DNA from: an uncultured Collinsella sp. | GTDB lineage: Bacteria > Actinomycetota > Coriobacteriia > Coriobacteriales > Coriobacteriaceae | Direction: 5' to 3' | Length of the DNA: 23,454 nucleotides | NCBI GenBank assembly: GCA_902496115.1 | Contig: CABUZK010000029.1 | Coordinates: forward strand, 1 to 23,454 | Position numbers and translations under genes: made by a program | The notes under the pieces: model-generated | The model's input: the letters and a program-made list of their open reading frames with translations, nothing else | Told to the model about the DNA's origin: nothing | Databases searched by the model: none | Shown: one piece after another, positions 7,561-14,460 of the stretch | How positions within the stretch are numbered: the stretch's first letter is position 1 | How the letters are laid out: each line of letters begins with the position of its first letter

Positions 7561-8007
7561 GTGCGTGCGGTGGTACAGCGCGTGCTCAACGCCGGCGTGA
7601 CAGTCGACGGCGAGTGCGTGGGCCGTATTGGACGCGGCTACCTGGTGCTGCTGGGCGTGGGCCACGGCGACACACGCGCCGAAGCCGACAAGCTGTGGGG
7701 CAAGCTCCGCGGGCTGCGTATCAACGAGGATGAGAACGGCAAGACCAACTTGGCGCTGGCGGATGTCGACGGCGAGGTGCTCGTGGTGTCGCAGTTCACG
7801 CTGTTTGCCGACTGCCGCCACGGCCGCCGTCCGTCGTTTACGGACGCCGGCGCGCCCGATGTCGCTAACGAACTTTACGAGTACTTTCTGACACTCGTCG
7901 CTCAGGACGTTGAGCATGTGGCGCACGGTATCTTTGGCGCCGATATGAAGGTCGACCTGGTCAACGACGGTCCGTTCACCATCGTCCTCGACACCGATAG
8001 TCTGTAA
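7561..8007 (+). CDS. dtd: D-aminoacyl-tRNA deacylase
   Basis: It cleaves D-amino acids (such as D-Tyr) from tRNA, recycling mischarged tRNA; the family is a homodimer. The protein is 148 aa, the normal length. Diagnostic motifs are SQFTLFADCRHGRRPSF (about residues 78-94) and the C-terminal NDGPFT, which carries the Gly-Pro pair that reaches into the partner's active site. It begins with GTG at 7561, just 3 bp after rdgB; the ribosome site GAGGAG lies inside the rdgB stop region, so translation is probably coupled. Its presence next to murI, a maker of D-glutamate, is a sensible but unproven link. Confidence 0.95.
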   Translation: MRAVVQRVLNAGVTVDGECVGRIGRGYLVLLGVGHGDTRAEADKLWGKLRGLRINEDENGKTNLALADVDGEVLVVSQFTLFADCRHGRRPSFTDAGAPDVANELYEYFLTLVAQDVEHVAHGIFGADMKVDLVNDGPFTIVLDTDSL

Positions 8008-8040
8008 GTAGTCAATTTGGGACCGGGCTTTTTTAGCTGC

Positions 8041-8070
8041 TTGCGTATGGCTGCAACAGGGTGCTATAGT
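8041..8070 (+). promoter_or_regulatory. Promoter for veg-ispE
   Basis: TTGCGT (8041-8046) and TATAGT (8065-8070) are separated by 18 nt. Both are close to the sigma-70-type consensus, and the pair lies between dtd and veg, 68 bp before the veg start. Confidence 0.65.
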
Positions 8071-8090
8071 ATTAGAGTTTTGTCTATCTT

Positions 8091-8110
8091 AGGGGTATTA
8101 TCCCCTTTTT
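8091..8110 (+). terminator. Small hairpin with T-run in the veg leader
   Basis: AGGGG (8091-8095) and CCCCT (8102-8106) form a 5-bp stem with a 6-nt loop, followed directly by TTTT. It lies downstream of the promoter at 8041-8070 and upstream of the veg ribosome site, so if it works it is an attenuator rather than an end-of-gene terminator. The stem is short. Confidence 0.35.
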
Positions 8111-8137
8111 GAATTGCACCCTCTGGAGGCCCTATTC

Positions 8138-8434
8138 ATGGAAGAGATGGAAGTCAATCACGTCGACGACATCCACGAGAAGCTGACCGATATGGTGGGC
8201 GATCGCGTCAAGGTTAAGGCCAACATGGGCCGTACCCGCGTCATCGAGCGCATGGGCACCATCAAGAGCGTCCACCCCGCTGTCTTTATCGTTGAGGTTG
8301 ACGAGCGTCGCGGCCGCAAATCGCGTCAGTCCTACCAGTACATCGATGTCCTTACCGGCCAGGTCGAACTGTTCGACCCCGAGAGCGGCGAACATATCTT
8401 TACCCCGCTCGGCAACCAGCTCGAGGAGCACTAA
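8138..8434 (+). CDS. veg: Veg family protein
   Basis: A small protein of 98 aa resembling Bacillus subtilis Veg (86 aa, DUF1021), which has been linked to biofilm regulation; its biochemical role is not settled. The core matches the family pattern: a helix (HEKLTDMVGDRVKVKAN), then GRTRVIERMGTI, PAVFIVEVD and SYQYIDVLTGQVELF, probably a small beta-barrel with RNA- or DNA-binding potential. The ATG at 8138 follows TCTGGAGG; a second ATG at 8147 is possible but less well placed. ispE begins 2 bp after its stop. In Bacillus veg also sits close upstream of ispE, so both the family call and the gene order agree. Confidence 0.85.
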   Translation: MEEMEVNHVDDIHEKLTDMVGDRVKVKANMGRTRVIERMGTIKSVHPAVFIVEVDERRGRKSRQSYQYIDVLTGQVELFDPESGEHIFTPLGNQLEEH

Positions 8435-8436
8435 CG

Positions 8437-9333
8437 GTGACCGATCGGTCCCTCATCCTTACCGCGCCGGCAAAGATTAACCTCTATCTGGGGGTTCATA
8501 CCGAGCGCGACGCCCGCGGCTATCACAGGGTCGATTCCCTGATGGCAGCCGTCGGTCTAGCCGATGCCGTGACGGTCACGCCGGCGCAGGCGTTGACCGT
8601 CCAGACGGTTCCGGCATCCGATTTTCCCATGCAAAAAAATACGGCCTATCGGGCGGCAATCGCTATGGCCGAGCGTTACGGTCGCGATGCCAACGTGTGC
8701 GTGACGATCGAAAAGCGTATCCCGCTGTGCGCCGGCCTGGGAGGTCCTTCGACGGATGCCGCTGCGGTCATTGTTGCCTTGGCCGAGCTGTGGGGTATCG
8801 ACCGTGCCGACCCCGCGCTCGATGACATCGCTCGCGGTATCGGCGCCGACGTGCCGTTCTTTTTGCACACGAGTCCCGCACTCTACGTCGGCGGGGGAGA
8901 TGTGCTGGCCACTGAGTATCCTGTGCTTCCGGCGACACCTGTCGTATTGGTCAAACCGCACGAGACGAGCGTTTCAACGGTTGAAGCGTATCGACGATTT
9001 GATGAGAGCCCGGTGCCCGCGGAAAAACCCGATGCGATTGCTTCTGTCTTACGCGCCGGCGATGCCGAGGCGGCATATGCGCTCGTTCATAACAATCTGG
9101 GCGTCATATCCGCGCAGATGGAGCCGCGGATCCAGGCGGTTCTCGACTGGCTGCGCGCACAGGAGGGAACCGTTGCCGTGGACGTGTGCGGTTCGGGTGC
9201 CTGCTCGTTTGCCATTTGTGATACCGTCGCTGCAGCAGCCCATCTTGCGGGAGCTGCCCAGCAAAATGGCTGGTGGGCCTGCACGACTGAGCTTATTCCC
9301 AACACGGTTCAAATCGACGCGCCAAAGAAATAA
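8437..9333 (+). CDS. ispE: 4-diphosphocytidyl-2-C-methyl-D-erythritol kinase (IspE)
   Basis: This GHMP kinase phosphorylates CDP-methylerythritol in the methylerythritol phosphate pathway to isoprenoids, which feed undecaprenyl phosphate for the cell wall. The protein is 298 aa. Visible motifs are the N-terminal APAKINLYL with the substrate-site lysine, the GHMP ATP loop PLCAGLGGPSTDAAAV (usually GGGSSDAA, here GGPSTDAA), DVPFFL, and the C-terminal CGSGACSF, which replaces the more common SGSGP/SGSGS. Both changes are conservative in shape. It starts with GTG at 8437, using GAGGAG in the end of veg. No terminator is visible before tRNA-Pro. Confidence 0.94.
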   Translation: MTDRSLILTAPAKINLYLGVHTERDARGYHRVDSLMAAVGLADAVTVTPAQALTVQTVPASDFPMQKNTAYRAAIAMAERYGRDANVCVTIEKRIPLCAGLGGPSTDAAAVIVALAELWGIDRADPALDDIARGIGADVPFFLHTSPALYVGGGDVLATEYPVLPATPVVLVKPHETSVSTVEAYRRFDESPVPAEKPDAIASVLRAGDAEAAYALVHNNLGVISAQMEPRIQAVLDWLRAQEGTVAVDVCGSGACSFAICDTVAAAAHLAGAAQQNGWWACTTELIPNTVQIDAPKK

Positions 9334-9382
9334 AAATTTCTCTAGCACGCGGCGAAAATCTTTGTTACTATAGTCGAGCTAA

Positions 9383-9459
9383 CGGGTTGTGGCTCAGTTT
9401 GGTAGAGCACTGCGTTCGGGACGCAGGGGTCGCTGGTTCAAATCCAGTCAACCCGACCA
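9383..9459 (+). tRNA. tRNA-Pro (anticodon CGG)
   Basis: A 77-nt cloverleaf with acceptor strands CGGGTTG and CAACCCG, D arm GGCTCAGTTTGGTAGAGC, anticodon stem CTGCG/CGCAG with loop TTCGGGA (anticodon CGG) and T arm CTGGTTCAAATCCAG. The 3' CCA is encoded at 9457-9459, unlike the tRNA-Val at 197-269. It reads the proline codon CCG, which is frequent in these genes. A -10-like TATAGT lies at 9369-9374 with no clear -35. Confidence 0.95.
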
Positions 9460-9469
9460 GAGCATGAGG

Positions 9470-9498
9470 AGGGACCGCTTCTTGCGGTCCCTTTTTTT
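9470..9498 (+). terminator. Rho-independent terminator after tRNA-Pro
   Basis: AGGGACCGC (9470-9478) and GCGGTCCCT (9484-9492) form a perfect 9-bp stem with a 5-nt loop, followed by a run of T to 9498. It starts 11 nt after the tRNA. Confidence 0.92.
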
Positions 9499-9506
9499 AG
9501 CTATTG

Positions 9507-9535
9507 TTGTGATACCGCGGCACCCGCGGTATACT
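9507..9535 (+). promoter_or_regulatory. tatA promoter with a palindrome filling the spacer
   Basis: A good promoter is visible: TTGTGA (9507-9512), a 17-nt spacer and TATACT (9530-9535). A perfect inverted repeat, ATACCGCGG (9512-9520) and CCGCGGTAT (9524-9532) around CAC, occupies the whole spacer and overlaps the end of the -35 and the start of the -10. A protein bound there would block RNA polymerase, so a repressor operator, or a MerR-like distorting activator site, is inferred. The regulator is not in this window as far as I can tell. Confidence 0.65.
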
Positions 9536-9571
9536 CATTCGAGCTTGTCTCGCTGTATTGTGGAGGTCTAC

Positions 9572-9847
9572 ATGTTTGGACTGAGGGCTCCTGAGCTCAT
9601 CATTATTCTCATCGTTGTCTTGATCATCTTCGGGCCTAAGAACCTGCCGAAGCTCGGCAAGTCTCTCGGCTCTACCGTCAAGAATATCCGCGAGGGTATG
9701 GAGGGCGACGATAAGGGCGAAACCAAGCAGGCCGAGGACGTTGTGGTCGAGGAGTCCAAGGAGGACAAGGAGATCGCAGAGCTCGAGGCCAAGCTCGCTG
9801 CTGCCAAGAAAAAGCAGGCAGAGGACAGCGACGCGGACGCAGAGTAG
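9572..9847 (+). CDS. tatA: Twin-arginine translocase subunit TatA
   Basis: The pore-forming component of the Tat system, which moves folded proteins with an RR signal across the membrane. The protein is 91 aa. One membrane segment (about residues 6-24, ELIIILIVVLIIFGP) is followed by the hinge and amphipathic helix with the family motif FGPKNLPKLGKSLGS, then an acidic-basic tail from about 55 to 91. The ATG at 9572 follows TGGAGG; a longer open frame upstream runs through tRNA-Pro and is not real. It has its own promoter and terminator and no tatC beside it, so it is a single-gene unit. TatA, TatB and TatE are alike; the short tail and lack of a Glu in the membrane segment after the first residues favour TatA. 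Confidence 0.92.
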   Translation: MFGLRAPELIIILIVVLIIFGPKNLPKLGKSLGSTVKNIREGMEGDDKGETKQAEDVVVEESKEDKEIAELEAKLAAAKKKQAEDSDADAE

Positions 9848-9872
9848 TCCCATCCCTTTGGGGTGAGCACCT

Positions 9873-9905
9873 GACCGGCTTGCCCGCAGGCTAGCCGGTC
9901 TTTTT
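9873..9905 (+). terminator. Rho-independent terminator after tatA
   Basis: GACCGGCT (9873-9880) pairs perfectly with AGCCGGTC (9893-9900), with a 12-nt loop and TTTTT following. Confidence 0.9.
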
Positions 9906-9912
9906 CGTTTTG

Positions 9913-9940
9913 TTGACAGTTGATCGTTACATCATAGTTG
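9913..9940 (+). promoter_or_regulatory. Possible greA promoter
   Basis: A consensus -35 TTGACA (9913-9918) is followed after 16 nt by TAGTTG (9935-9940), a weak -10. It lies just after the tatA terminator and 13 nt before the greA start, so the leader would be very short. The -35 is convincing; the -10 is not. Confidence 0.45.
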
Positions 9941-9953
9941 GGGAGATATCCGT

Positions 9954-10424
9954 ATGGACGCAAGCCAGATCGTACTGACCGCTGAGGGCCGCCAGAAGCT
10001 CGTCGAGGAGCTCGCTTGGCGTGAGGGCGATTACGCCAAGGAGATCGTCGAGGACATCAAGGAAGCCCGCGCGTTCGGCGACCTTTCGGAGAACTCCGAG
10101 TACGATGCCGCCAAGGACAAGCAGGCCCAGAATGCTGCTCGCATTGCCGAGATTCAGGCTATCCTCGCCAACGCTCAGGTTGCTGCCACCACGGGCGATC
10201 TGACCGTCTCCATCGGTTCCACCGTTTCTCTGATCGATCCCAACGGTGAGGTCATGGAAGTCACGCTCGTCGGTACCACCGAGACCAACTCGCTCGAGCA
10301 CAAGATCTCTAACGAGTCTCCGGTCGGTCACGCCATCATCGGTCACGGCGAGGGCGACTCCGTTGAGGTCGTTACGCCTTCTGGCAAGACCCGCGTCTAC
10401 ACCATCGCCAAGATCGCACGCTAG
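9954..10424 (+). CDS. greA: Transcription elongation factor GreA
   Basis: It rescues backtracked RNA polymerase by stimulating cleavage of the RNA 3' end. The protein is 156 aa, the standard length. The N-terminal coiled coil (about 10-75) has the tip motif GDLSENSEYDAAK with the acidic residues Asp43 and Glu46 that enter the polymerase channel. The C-terminal FKBP-like domain contains SPVGHAIIGHGEGD. The site GGGGAG precedes the ATG at 9954. lysS follows 79 bp later with a modest terminator between; a greA-lysS order is found in several Gram-positive groups. Confidence 0.96.
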   Translation: MDASQIVLTAEGRQKLVEELAWREGDYAKEIVEDIKEARAFGDLSENSEYDAAKDKQAQNAARIAEIQAILANAQVAATTGDLTVSIGSTVSLIDPNGEVMEVTLVGTTETNSLEHKISNESPVGHAIIGHGEGDSVEVVTPSGKTRVYTIAKIAR

Positions 10425-10452
10425 ACCACGGTCCCGCGTAAAGGTATGTTTT

Positions 10453-10490
10453 CGCTCCCTGGGACCGAATCCTGGGGAGCGTTTTAGTTT
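10453..10490 (+). terminator. Modest terminator between greA and lysS
   Basis: CGCTCCC (10453-10459) pairs with GGGAGCG (10475-10481) around a 15-nt loop, followed by TTTTAGTTT. It ends only 13 nt before the lysS start, so it may be a partial terminator or attenuator that allows some read-through into lysS. Confidence 0.65.
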
Positions 10491-10503
10491 GAGGAGCTAA
10501 CTT

Positions 10504-12468
10504 ATGGCAGAGAACCAGAACGTCGCCGATCAGGCCTCGACGCTCAACGACGAGCGCGCCACGCGTCTGGCAAAGCGCGCCGCCCTGTTCGAGGCGGGCC
10601 AGAACCCCTATCCCGAGCACTCCGAGATCGAGGACTATGTCGTCGACATTGAGGCCAAATATGCCGATCTTGCCGATGGCGAGGATACTGAGGACGTCGT
10701 GAAGATCGGCGGCCGCGTGGTCGCCAAGCGCGGTCAGGGCAAGATCATGTTTATCGTCGTGCGCGACGCTACCGCCGAGATTCAGCTGTTCTGCCGTATT
10801 AACGACATGGACGAGGCGGCCTGGAGCACGCTTAAGGCCCTCGACTTGGGCGATATCCTGGGCGTGACCGGCGTGGTCGTGCGCACCAAGCGCGGCCAGC
10901 TTTCCGTCGCCCCCAAGAGCGCGACGCTGCTCTCCAAGGCCGTTCGCCCGCTGCCCGAGAAGTTCCATGGCCTCTCCGACAAGGAGACCCGCTATCGTCA
11001 GCGCTATGTCGACCTGATTGCCAACGACGATGTTCGCGAGACCTTCCGCAAGCGCTCGCAGATTCTCTCCACCTTCCGCCGCTTTATGGAATCTGACGGC
11101 TACATGGAGGTCGAGACCCCCATCCTGCAGACCATTCAGGGCGGCGCTACTGCCAAGCCGTTCATTACGCACTTCAACGCGCTCGATCAGGAGTGCTACC
11201 TGCGCATTGCTACCGAGCTGCACCTCAAGCGCTGCATCGTCGGTGGCTTTGAGCGTGTCTTCGAGATCGGCCGCATCTTCCGTAACGAGGGCATGGACCT
11301 TACCCACAACCCCGAGTTCACCACGATGGAGGCCTACCGTGCCTTCTCCGACCTCGAGGGCATGAAGGCGCTCGCCCAGGGTGTCATCAAGGCTGCCAAC
11401 AAGGCCATCGGCAACCCCGAGGTCATTGAGTACCAGGGTCAGACCATCGATCTTTCCGGTGAGTGGGCAAGCCGTCCCATGACCGACATCGTCTCGGACG
11501 TGCTCGGCAAGCAGGTCACCATCGACACGCCGGTCGAGGAGCTTGCCGCCGCCGCACGCGAGAAGGGCCTGGAGATCAAGCCCGAGTGGACTGCTGGCAA
11601 AATTATCGCCGAGATTTACGATGAGCTGGGCGAGGACACCATCGTCAACCCGACCTTCGTATGCGATTACCCCATCGAGGTCAGCCCGCTTGCCAAGCGT
11701 TTTGAGGACGATCCGCGCCTGACGCACCGCTTTGAGCTGGTCATCGCCGGCCACGAGTACGCCAACGCATTCTCCGAGCTCAACGACCCGGTCGACCAGG
11801 CCGAGCGCTTTGCTGCCCAGATGGCTGAGAAGGCCGGCGGCGACGACGAGGCTATGGAGTACGACGAGGACTACGTGCGCGCCCTCGAGTACGGTATGCC
11901 TCCCGCGGGCGGCATCGGCATCGGCATCGACCGCGTGGTCATGCTGCTCACCAACCAGGCTTCCATTCGCGACGTCCTGCTGTTCCCGCACATGAAGCCC
12001 GAGAAGGGTTTCCAGTCCGGTGCCGCCGCTGCCAAGGCCGCCGAGGCCGGCAACGCCGCAAGCCCGTTCGTCAAGCCGCTCAAGCCCACGCTCGATTACT
12101 CCAAGATCGCCGTTGAGCCGCTGTTCGAGGAGTTCGTCGACTTTGATACCTTCTCCAAGAGCGATTTCCGCGCTGTGAAGGTCAAGGCATGCGAGGCCGT
12201 CAAGAAGTCCAAGAAGCTGCTGAACTTTACGCTCGACGACGGCACCGGCACCGACCGCACCATCCTCTCCGGCATCCATGGCTACTATGAGCCCGAGGAC
12301 CTGGTCGGCAAGACCCTGCTCGCCATCACCAACCTGCCTCCGCGCAAGATGATGGGTATTCCCAGCTGCGGCATGCTGATCAGCGCCATCCACGAGGAGG
12401 AGGGCGAGGAGCGCCTCAACCTGATTCAGCTCGACGCTTCCATCCCCGCCGGCGCAAAGATGTACTAA
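10504..12468 (+). CDS. lysS: Lysyl-tRNA synthetase (class II) with C-terminal Trbp111-like tRNA-binding domain
   Basis: It charges tRNA-Lys with lysine. The protein is 654 aa, about 150 longer than typical bacterial LysRS (about 490-510). Residues 1-502 hold the OB-fold anticodon-binding domain (IGGRVVAKRGQGKIMF near 72) and the class II catalytic core: motif 1 in GYMEVETPIL, motif 2 with FRNEG (Arg260) and THNPEFT, and motif 3 GIGIGIDRV (470-478). After an Ala-rich linker (about 503-544), residues 545-654 match the tRNA-binding domain at the C-terminus of many MetRS and in Trbp111/EMAPII: DFDTFSKSDFR, KKSKKLLNFTLD, RTILSGI, YYEPEDLVGK, NLPPRKMMGI and SCGMLIS. The reading frame is continuous, with no sign of a frameshift at the junction. 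The added domain should raise tRNA affinity and may make the enzyme dimeric by a second route. ATG at 10504 follows GAGGAG. Confidence 0.95.
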   Translation: MAENQNVADQASTLNDERATRLAKRAALFEAGQNPYPEHSEIEDYVVDIEAKYADLADGEDTEDVVKIGGRVVAKRGQGKIMFIVVRDATAEIQLFCRINDMDEAAWSTLKALDLGDILGVTGVVVRTKRGQLSVAPKSATLLSKAVRPLPEKFHGLSDKETRYRQRYVDLIANDDVRETFRKRSQILSTFRRFMESDGYMEVETPILQTIQGGATAKPFITHFNALDQECYLRIATELHLKRCIVGGFERVFEIGRIFRNEGMDLTHNPEFTTMEAYRAFSDLEGMKALAQGVIKAANKAIGNPEVIEYQGQTIDLSGEWASRPMTDIVSDVLGKQVTIDTPVEELAAAAREKGLEIKPEWTAGKIIAEIYDELGEDTIVNPTFVCDYPIEVSPLAKRFEDDPRLTHRFELVIAGHEYANAFSELNDPVDQAERFAAQMAEKAGGDDEAMEYDEDYVRALEYGMPPAGGIGIGIDRVVMLLTNQASIRDVLLFPHMKPEKGFQSGAAAAKAAEAGNAASPFVKPLKPTLDYSKIAVEPLFEEFVDFDTFSKSDFRAVKVKACEAVKKSKKLLNFTLDDGTGTDRTILSGIHGYYEPEDLVGKTLLAITNLPPRKMMGIPSCGMLISAIHEEEGEERLNLIQLDASIPAGAKMY

Positions 12469-12471
12469 CTA

Positions 12472-12499
12472 GTTACGCGGTTTTACCAAACCGCGTAAC
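12472..12499 (+). repeat. 12-bp perfect hairpin after lysS
   Basis: GTTACGCGGTTT (12472-12483) and AAACCGCGTAAC (12488-12499) pair fully around a TACC loop, 4 nt after the lysS stop. There is no T-run after it, so it may protect the mRNA 3' end or block exonucleases while the hairpin at 12549-12575 ends transcription. Confidence 0.6.
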
Positions 12500-12512
12500 G
12501 GCTCGACGCTGC

Positions 12513-12611
12513 GCGGGCCGCATTTGGACAATCTGACGTTCAACTTCAAGGGCGCGACCAGAAGGTCAGCGCCCTTTCGTTTCACGTCACCTTGTCACAA
12601 ATGCGGCCCGC
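12513..12611. repeat. Nested inverted repeat (outer arms 14+4 bp)
   Basis: GCGGGCCGCATTTG (12513-12526) is the exact reverse complement of 12598-12611, and GACA (12527-12530) pairs with TGTC (12593-12596) after one bulged A. The arms enclose 62 nt that carry the terminator hairpin at 12549-12575. The 99-bp unit looks like a composite RNA structure or a small non-coding repeat element with terminal inverted repeats. Confidence 0.7.
12549..12582 (+). terminator. Terminator hairpin of lysS inside the inverted repeat
   Basis: AGGGCGC (12549-12555) with GACC (12556-12559) pairs with GGTC (12564-12567) and, after one bulged A, GCGCCCT (12569-12575); the loop is AGAA. TTTCGTTT follows. This is the best terminator candidate for the greA-lysS message. 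Confidence 0.7.
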
Positions 12612-12856
12612 TCGCTGACTTTTGCTCAACCTATGGTGTCATCTCGTCCCAAAAGGACCTTGCTCGCTCTGGCGGGCTTTCGCTGTCGTTGCCAAAACAT
12701 CGGCGTTGCCTTGGCCGTCAATAGTCATTGGGGCGTTCTTAAACGACTACCCAACGGCTATTGCGCACATGGCTCGCATGACAGCCGTCTCTTTTATGTT
12801 TCCTTTAGCCGTTGCTGCTTAGGATGGGGGTTAGTCGGTAGGAAGGGAGTGTCTAT
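12612..12856 (+). other. Intergenic region before the ThrE-like gene, no gene seen
   Basis: No open frame here has a ribosome site. A 17-codon frame at 12770-12823 ends 33 bp before the next gene but lacks a site. A short GTCC-AAAA-GGAC-type hairpin sits near 12646-12658. No convincing -35/-10 pair is visible, although the next gene must have a promoter in this stretch. Confidence 0.5.
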
Positions 12857-14425
12857 ATGGACGACGCGAGCGAGCGTGCAATCGAAGAGGACATGCTCGA
12901 TCAGTTCAATTACTTTGACGATGAGGATGAGGAGCTGATCGATCGTCGCGAGCCGGCATCGCTTGACTCATTTGATCTGGTCGATGAAGAGCCCGACGAG
13001 GACGAGGGTGAATCAACGGAGCCCCCACAGCCTTCGCGCCTTGACTCGCTGCTTTCGAGAGCCCCCCTACACCACGGCGTTCGTGCCGGCGCGCTCCATA
13101 TGAAAACTGACTGGCACCAGATTGTGACGGCAGGCGATGAGCTTGCCGTCGATGCGCCGCTCACCGATAAGTCATCCATCATCTGCCGCACCGGTATGCT
13201 TATGCTGGCAAGCGGAACAGGTGCCTGGCGCGTGCGCGATACCATGAATCGTGTTGCCGCTGTACTCGGCGTCACGATTCACATCGACCTGAGTCTCCTG
13301 TCGTTTGAGTGCACCTGCATCGAAGATGGCCACTGCTTTAACGAGGTCGTCAGCCTACCCACAACGGGGGTCAATACTCATCGCATTTGGATGATGGAGA
13401 GCTTCTTAAAGGAAATCGAGACATACGGCCGCCGGTTTACCGTGCACGAATACCACGAGATGCTCAAGACCGTTGAGAGCTCAAAGCCCGATTACGCTCC
13501 CTGGCAACAGGGCCTTGCGGCAGCCTGTGCTTGCGGCGCCTTCGTCTTTTTGCTCGGCGGCGGCCCTATCGAGATGGCCTGTGCATTCGTAGGCGCTGGT
13601 GTCGGCAACTTTGCTCGCTCCCATATTCTCAAGCAGGGTCTTGGCCAGTTTAGCGCGCTGACGACTGGTGTTGCGCTCGCCTGCGTTTCGTATCTGCTGG
13701 CATTGCTCGGCCTTGGCCAGGTCATTCCAGGGGCAATGTCGCACCAAGAAGGCTATATCGGCGCCATGCTCTTTGTGATTCCCGGCTTTCCCCTCATTAC
13801 GGCAGGCCTCGACATCGCTAAGCTCGACATGCGAAGCGGCATCGAGCGTCTTTCGTATGCTGTGTCGATTATTGTGATGGCGACCCTCGTAGGCTGGATG
13901 GTTGCCGAGTGTGTGGGACTGGCGCCGGATGACTTCGCCCCGCTTGGTCTCTCACCGCTGGCTCTTACGCTCTTGCGCATGCTGATGAGCTTTATCGGCG
14001 TATTTGGCTTCTCGGTTATGTTCAACAGTCCGGTAAAGATGGCAGCGGCGGCAGGGCTCATCGGCGCCGTGTCTAATACCTTGCGCCTTACGCTCGTCGA
14101 TGCGCCGACGCTGCTTCCCTTCTTGGGCCTGAGTGCGGGCATGCCTCCCGAGGCGGCTGCGTTTACCGGTGCGCTGGTATCGGGGCTGCTCGCGAGCTTA
14201 GCCGAAATCAAGCTCACCTACCCACGCATCGCCCTCACGGTGCCATCGATTGTCATTATGGTGCCAGGCTTGTATCTGTATCGCTCGATGTATTACATGT
14301 GCACCTTCGACACGGTCAATATGCTCGGCTGGTTTGTGCGTGCAGTGCTCATCGTGGCGTTTTTGCCCGTTGGCCTGGGTGTGGCGCGTACGCTCACCGA
14401 CCCTCGCTGGCGCCACACCAGCTAA
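12857..14425 (+). CDS. ThrE-family threonine/serine exporter (fused two-part form)
   Basis: A membrane protein of 522 aa that by family should export threonine or serine by proton exchange; the substrate is not shown here. Residues 1-60 are very acidic (Asp/Glu-rich) and probably disordered in the cytoplasm. Residues about 90-210 form the soluble N-terminal part of the ThrE domain (GTGAWRVRDTMNRVAAVLGV, then a Cys-rich patch CTCIEDGHC). From about 217 there are roughly ten membrane segments, in two blocks matching the PF06738 and PF12821 halves, which are separate proteins in many Firmicutes and joined in Corynebacterium ThrE (489 aa). The ATG at 12857 follows GGAAGGGAG. No partner gene adjoins it. 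A frequent misannotation would be simply 'DUF1212 protein'. Confidence 0.85.
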   Translation: MDDASERAIEEDMLDQFNYFDDEDEELIDRREPASLDSFDLVDEEPDEDEGESTEPPQPSRLDSLLSRAPLHHGVRAGALHMKTDWHQIVTAGDELAVDAPLTDKSSIICRTGMLMLASGTGAWRVRDTMNRVAAVLGVTIHIDLSLLSFECTCIEDGHCFNEVVSLPTTGVNTHRIWMMESFLKEIETYGRRFTVHEYHEMLKTVESSKPDYAPWQQGLAAACACGAFVFLLGGGPIEMACAFVGAGVGNFARSHILKQGLGQFSALTTGVALACVSYLLALLGLGQVIPGAMSHQEGYIGAMLFVIPGFPLITAGLDIAKLDMRSGIERLSYAVSIIVMATLVGWMVAECVGLAPDDFAPLGLSPLALTLLRMLMSFIGVFGFSVMFNSPVKMAAAAGLIGAVSNTLRLTLVDAPTLLPFLGLSAGMPPEAAAFTGALVSGLLASLAEIKLTYPRIALTVPSIVIMVPGLYLYRSMYYMCTFDTVNMLGWFVRAVLIVAFLPVGLGVARTLTDPRWRHTS

Positions 14426-14460
14426 TTGGTGCAAGGGGGCAGATCACTTTGTACCAAATG
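14426..14460 (+). other. Short spacer after the ThrE-like gene
   Basis: No terminator stands directly after the exporter stop. The next structures are the inverted repeat at 14461-14527 and the strong terminator at 14642-14692, so the exporter transcript may have a long 3' end of over 200 nt. Confidence 0.4.

Noticed and set aside
10372..12393. Long open frame on the minus strand (about 670 codons) opposite lysS
   Set aside because: Antisense to a well-supported synthetase. Its translation has no recognisable domain and follows from the codon bias of lysS.
12770..12823. 17-codon leader peptide before the ThrE-like gene
   Set aside because: No ribosome site, no run of regulatory codons and no terminator or antiterminator follows.
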